A stretch of 5,089 nt of DNA from NCBI GenBank assembly GCA_002339725.1, contig DDKN01000016.1, positions 1 through 5,089 on the forward strand. The letters run 5' to 3'. The notes beneath the pieces were generated by a model, which saw only the letters and a list, made by a program, of their open reading frames with translations, did no database searches and was not told the origin of the DNA. Source of the DNA: Thiobacillus sp. UBA2597. Its GTDB lineage: Bacteria > Pseudomonadota > Gammaproteobacteria > Burkholderiales > Thiobacillaceae. Every line of letters starts with the position of its first letter. The stretch's first letter is position 1. A program made the position numbers and the translations under genes. Below, piece by piece: positions 4,628-5,089 of this stretch.

Positions 4628-5089
4628 TCAATAAACCAGCTCGATCCACACCGGCTGATGATCCGAGGCATCGGTCACCGTGTCCACCTCGCAGGCGGTG
4701 AGCCGGCCGGCCAGGTCCTCGGTGACATAGATGAAGTCGTAGCAGGTCGGTGCATCCAGCCAGTCGACCGGGTGGATGCCGGCCGTCGGCAGGTGCGGCG
4801 TGGCCGGATGCACCGCCTGCCAGGCGTCGACCAGGGCCGGCGCGCCCGCCTCGAACGCTGCCAGCAGCCGGGCGCGCTCCGGTGCCTCGGGGCCGCTGTT
4901 CATGTCGCCGCAGAGGATGGCCGAGGCCGGCCGCGGCAGGGCGTCGAACGGCCCGCCCCCGGCCTCGCCCGGCCGGATGAGGCGGGCGTGATCGCAGGCG
5001 TTGCGATGCAGGGCGCGTATCGCCTCGACCTGGGCCAGACGCTGGCGGGCCGAGTAATACTCCAGATGCGTGGTCAGCACCCGCACCAG
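4628..5089 (-). CDS. Endonuclease/exonuclease/phosphatase-family protein, C-terminal part (N-terminus outside window)
   Basis: The last ~153 residues of a DNase I-like (EEP superfamily) metal-dependent phosphoesterase; the gene continues past the right edge. The visible segment starts with VRVLTTHLEYYSARQRLAQVEA, the core strand with the conserved histidine, followed by GDMNS (GDxN motif, Asp and Asn at the active site), YDFIYVT (conserved Asp before a core strand) and the terminal SDHQPV (catalytic Asp-His). All C-terminal catalytic motifs are intact, so there is no sign of a broken gene. The N-terminal half with the conserved Glu cannot be seen. Members hydrolyse DNA, phospholipid head groups or other phosphodiesters, and this part does not tell which. 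The stop (TGA, 4628-4630) lies 15 bases from the nested repeat element. The gene converges on the amidohydrolase gene. Confidence 0.9.
   Translation of the reverse strand: MVRVLTTHLEYYSARQRLAQVEAIRALHRNACDHARLIRPGEAGGGPFDALPRPASAILCGDMNSGPEAPERARLLAAFEAGAPALVDAWQAVHPATPHLPTAGIHPVDWLDAPTCYDFIYVTEDLAGRLTACEVDTVTDASDHQPVWIELVY

Overview
The window looks like chromosomal DNA from a high-GC betaproteobacterium. The cold-shock protein has the form I associate with that class, the coding regions favour G/C strongly at third codon positions, and the gene mix fits (patatin lipoprotein, exported DsrE-like protein, Hpt/HD-GYP signalling protein, M20 amidohydrolase). A Rhodocyclales-type or related genus is plausible, but this is inferred from protein style only. 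I see no phage, transposase, tRNA, rRNA or CRISPR genes.

Layout, left to right. (1) A complete small cold-shock protein gene (28-231, +) is followed by a strong intrinsic terminator (247-276). (2) A patatin-like phospholipase lipoprotein gene (275-1198, -) converges on it, and its stop codon lies at the end of that terminator. (3) A 129-bp divergent intergenic region (1199-1327) carries an AT-rich promoter-like patch and a perfect hairpin. (4) An exported DsrE-superfamily protein (1328-1840, +) is followed after 51 bp by a two-domain Hpt + HD-GYP protein (1892-2998, +). After another 51 bp comes an M20D-type amidohydrolase (3050-4225, +). These three genes are co-directional and may be partly co-transcribed, but they share no obvious pathway. 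(5) A 402-bp gene-free region (4226-4627) is packed with inverted repeats. (6) The C-terminal part of an endonuclease/exonuclease/phosphatase-fold protein (4628-5089, -) runs off the right edge.

The genes do not form one recognisable pathway; they read as ordinary housekeeping and signalling genes. The most unusual content is the repeat region between the two convergent genes. It holds a row of five palindromic units about 30 bp apart, bracketed by inverted GC-rich tails (4247-4416). Beside it is a second element of about 131-140 bp with perfect 18-bp terminal inverted repeats, a middle inverted pair and an inner hairpin with a GAAA loop (4474-4613). Both resemble REP/BIME- or MITE-like non-autonomous intergenic elements. 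The second item of interest is the HD-GYP protein, which keeps most metal-site residues but lacks the first Glu/His ligand pair and has Met where the HDxGK lysine should be, joined to an intact Hpt phosphotransfer motif. I did not find a convincing new multi-gene system here.
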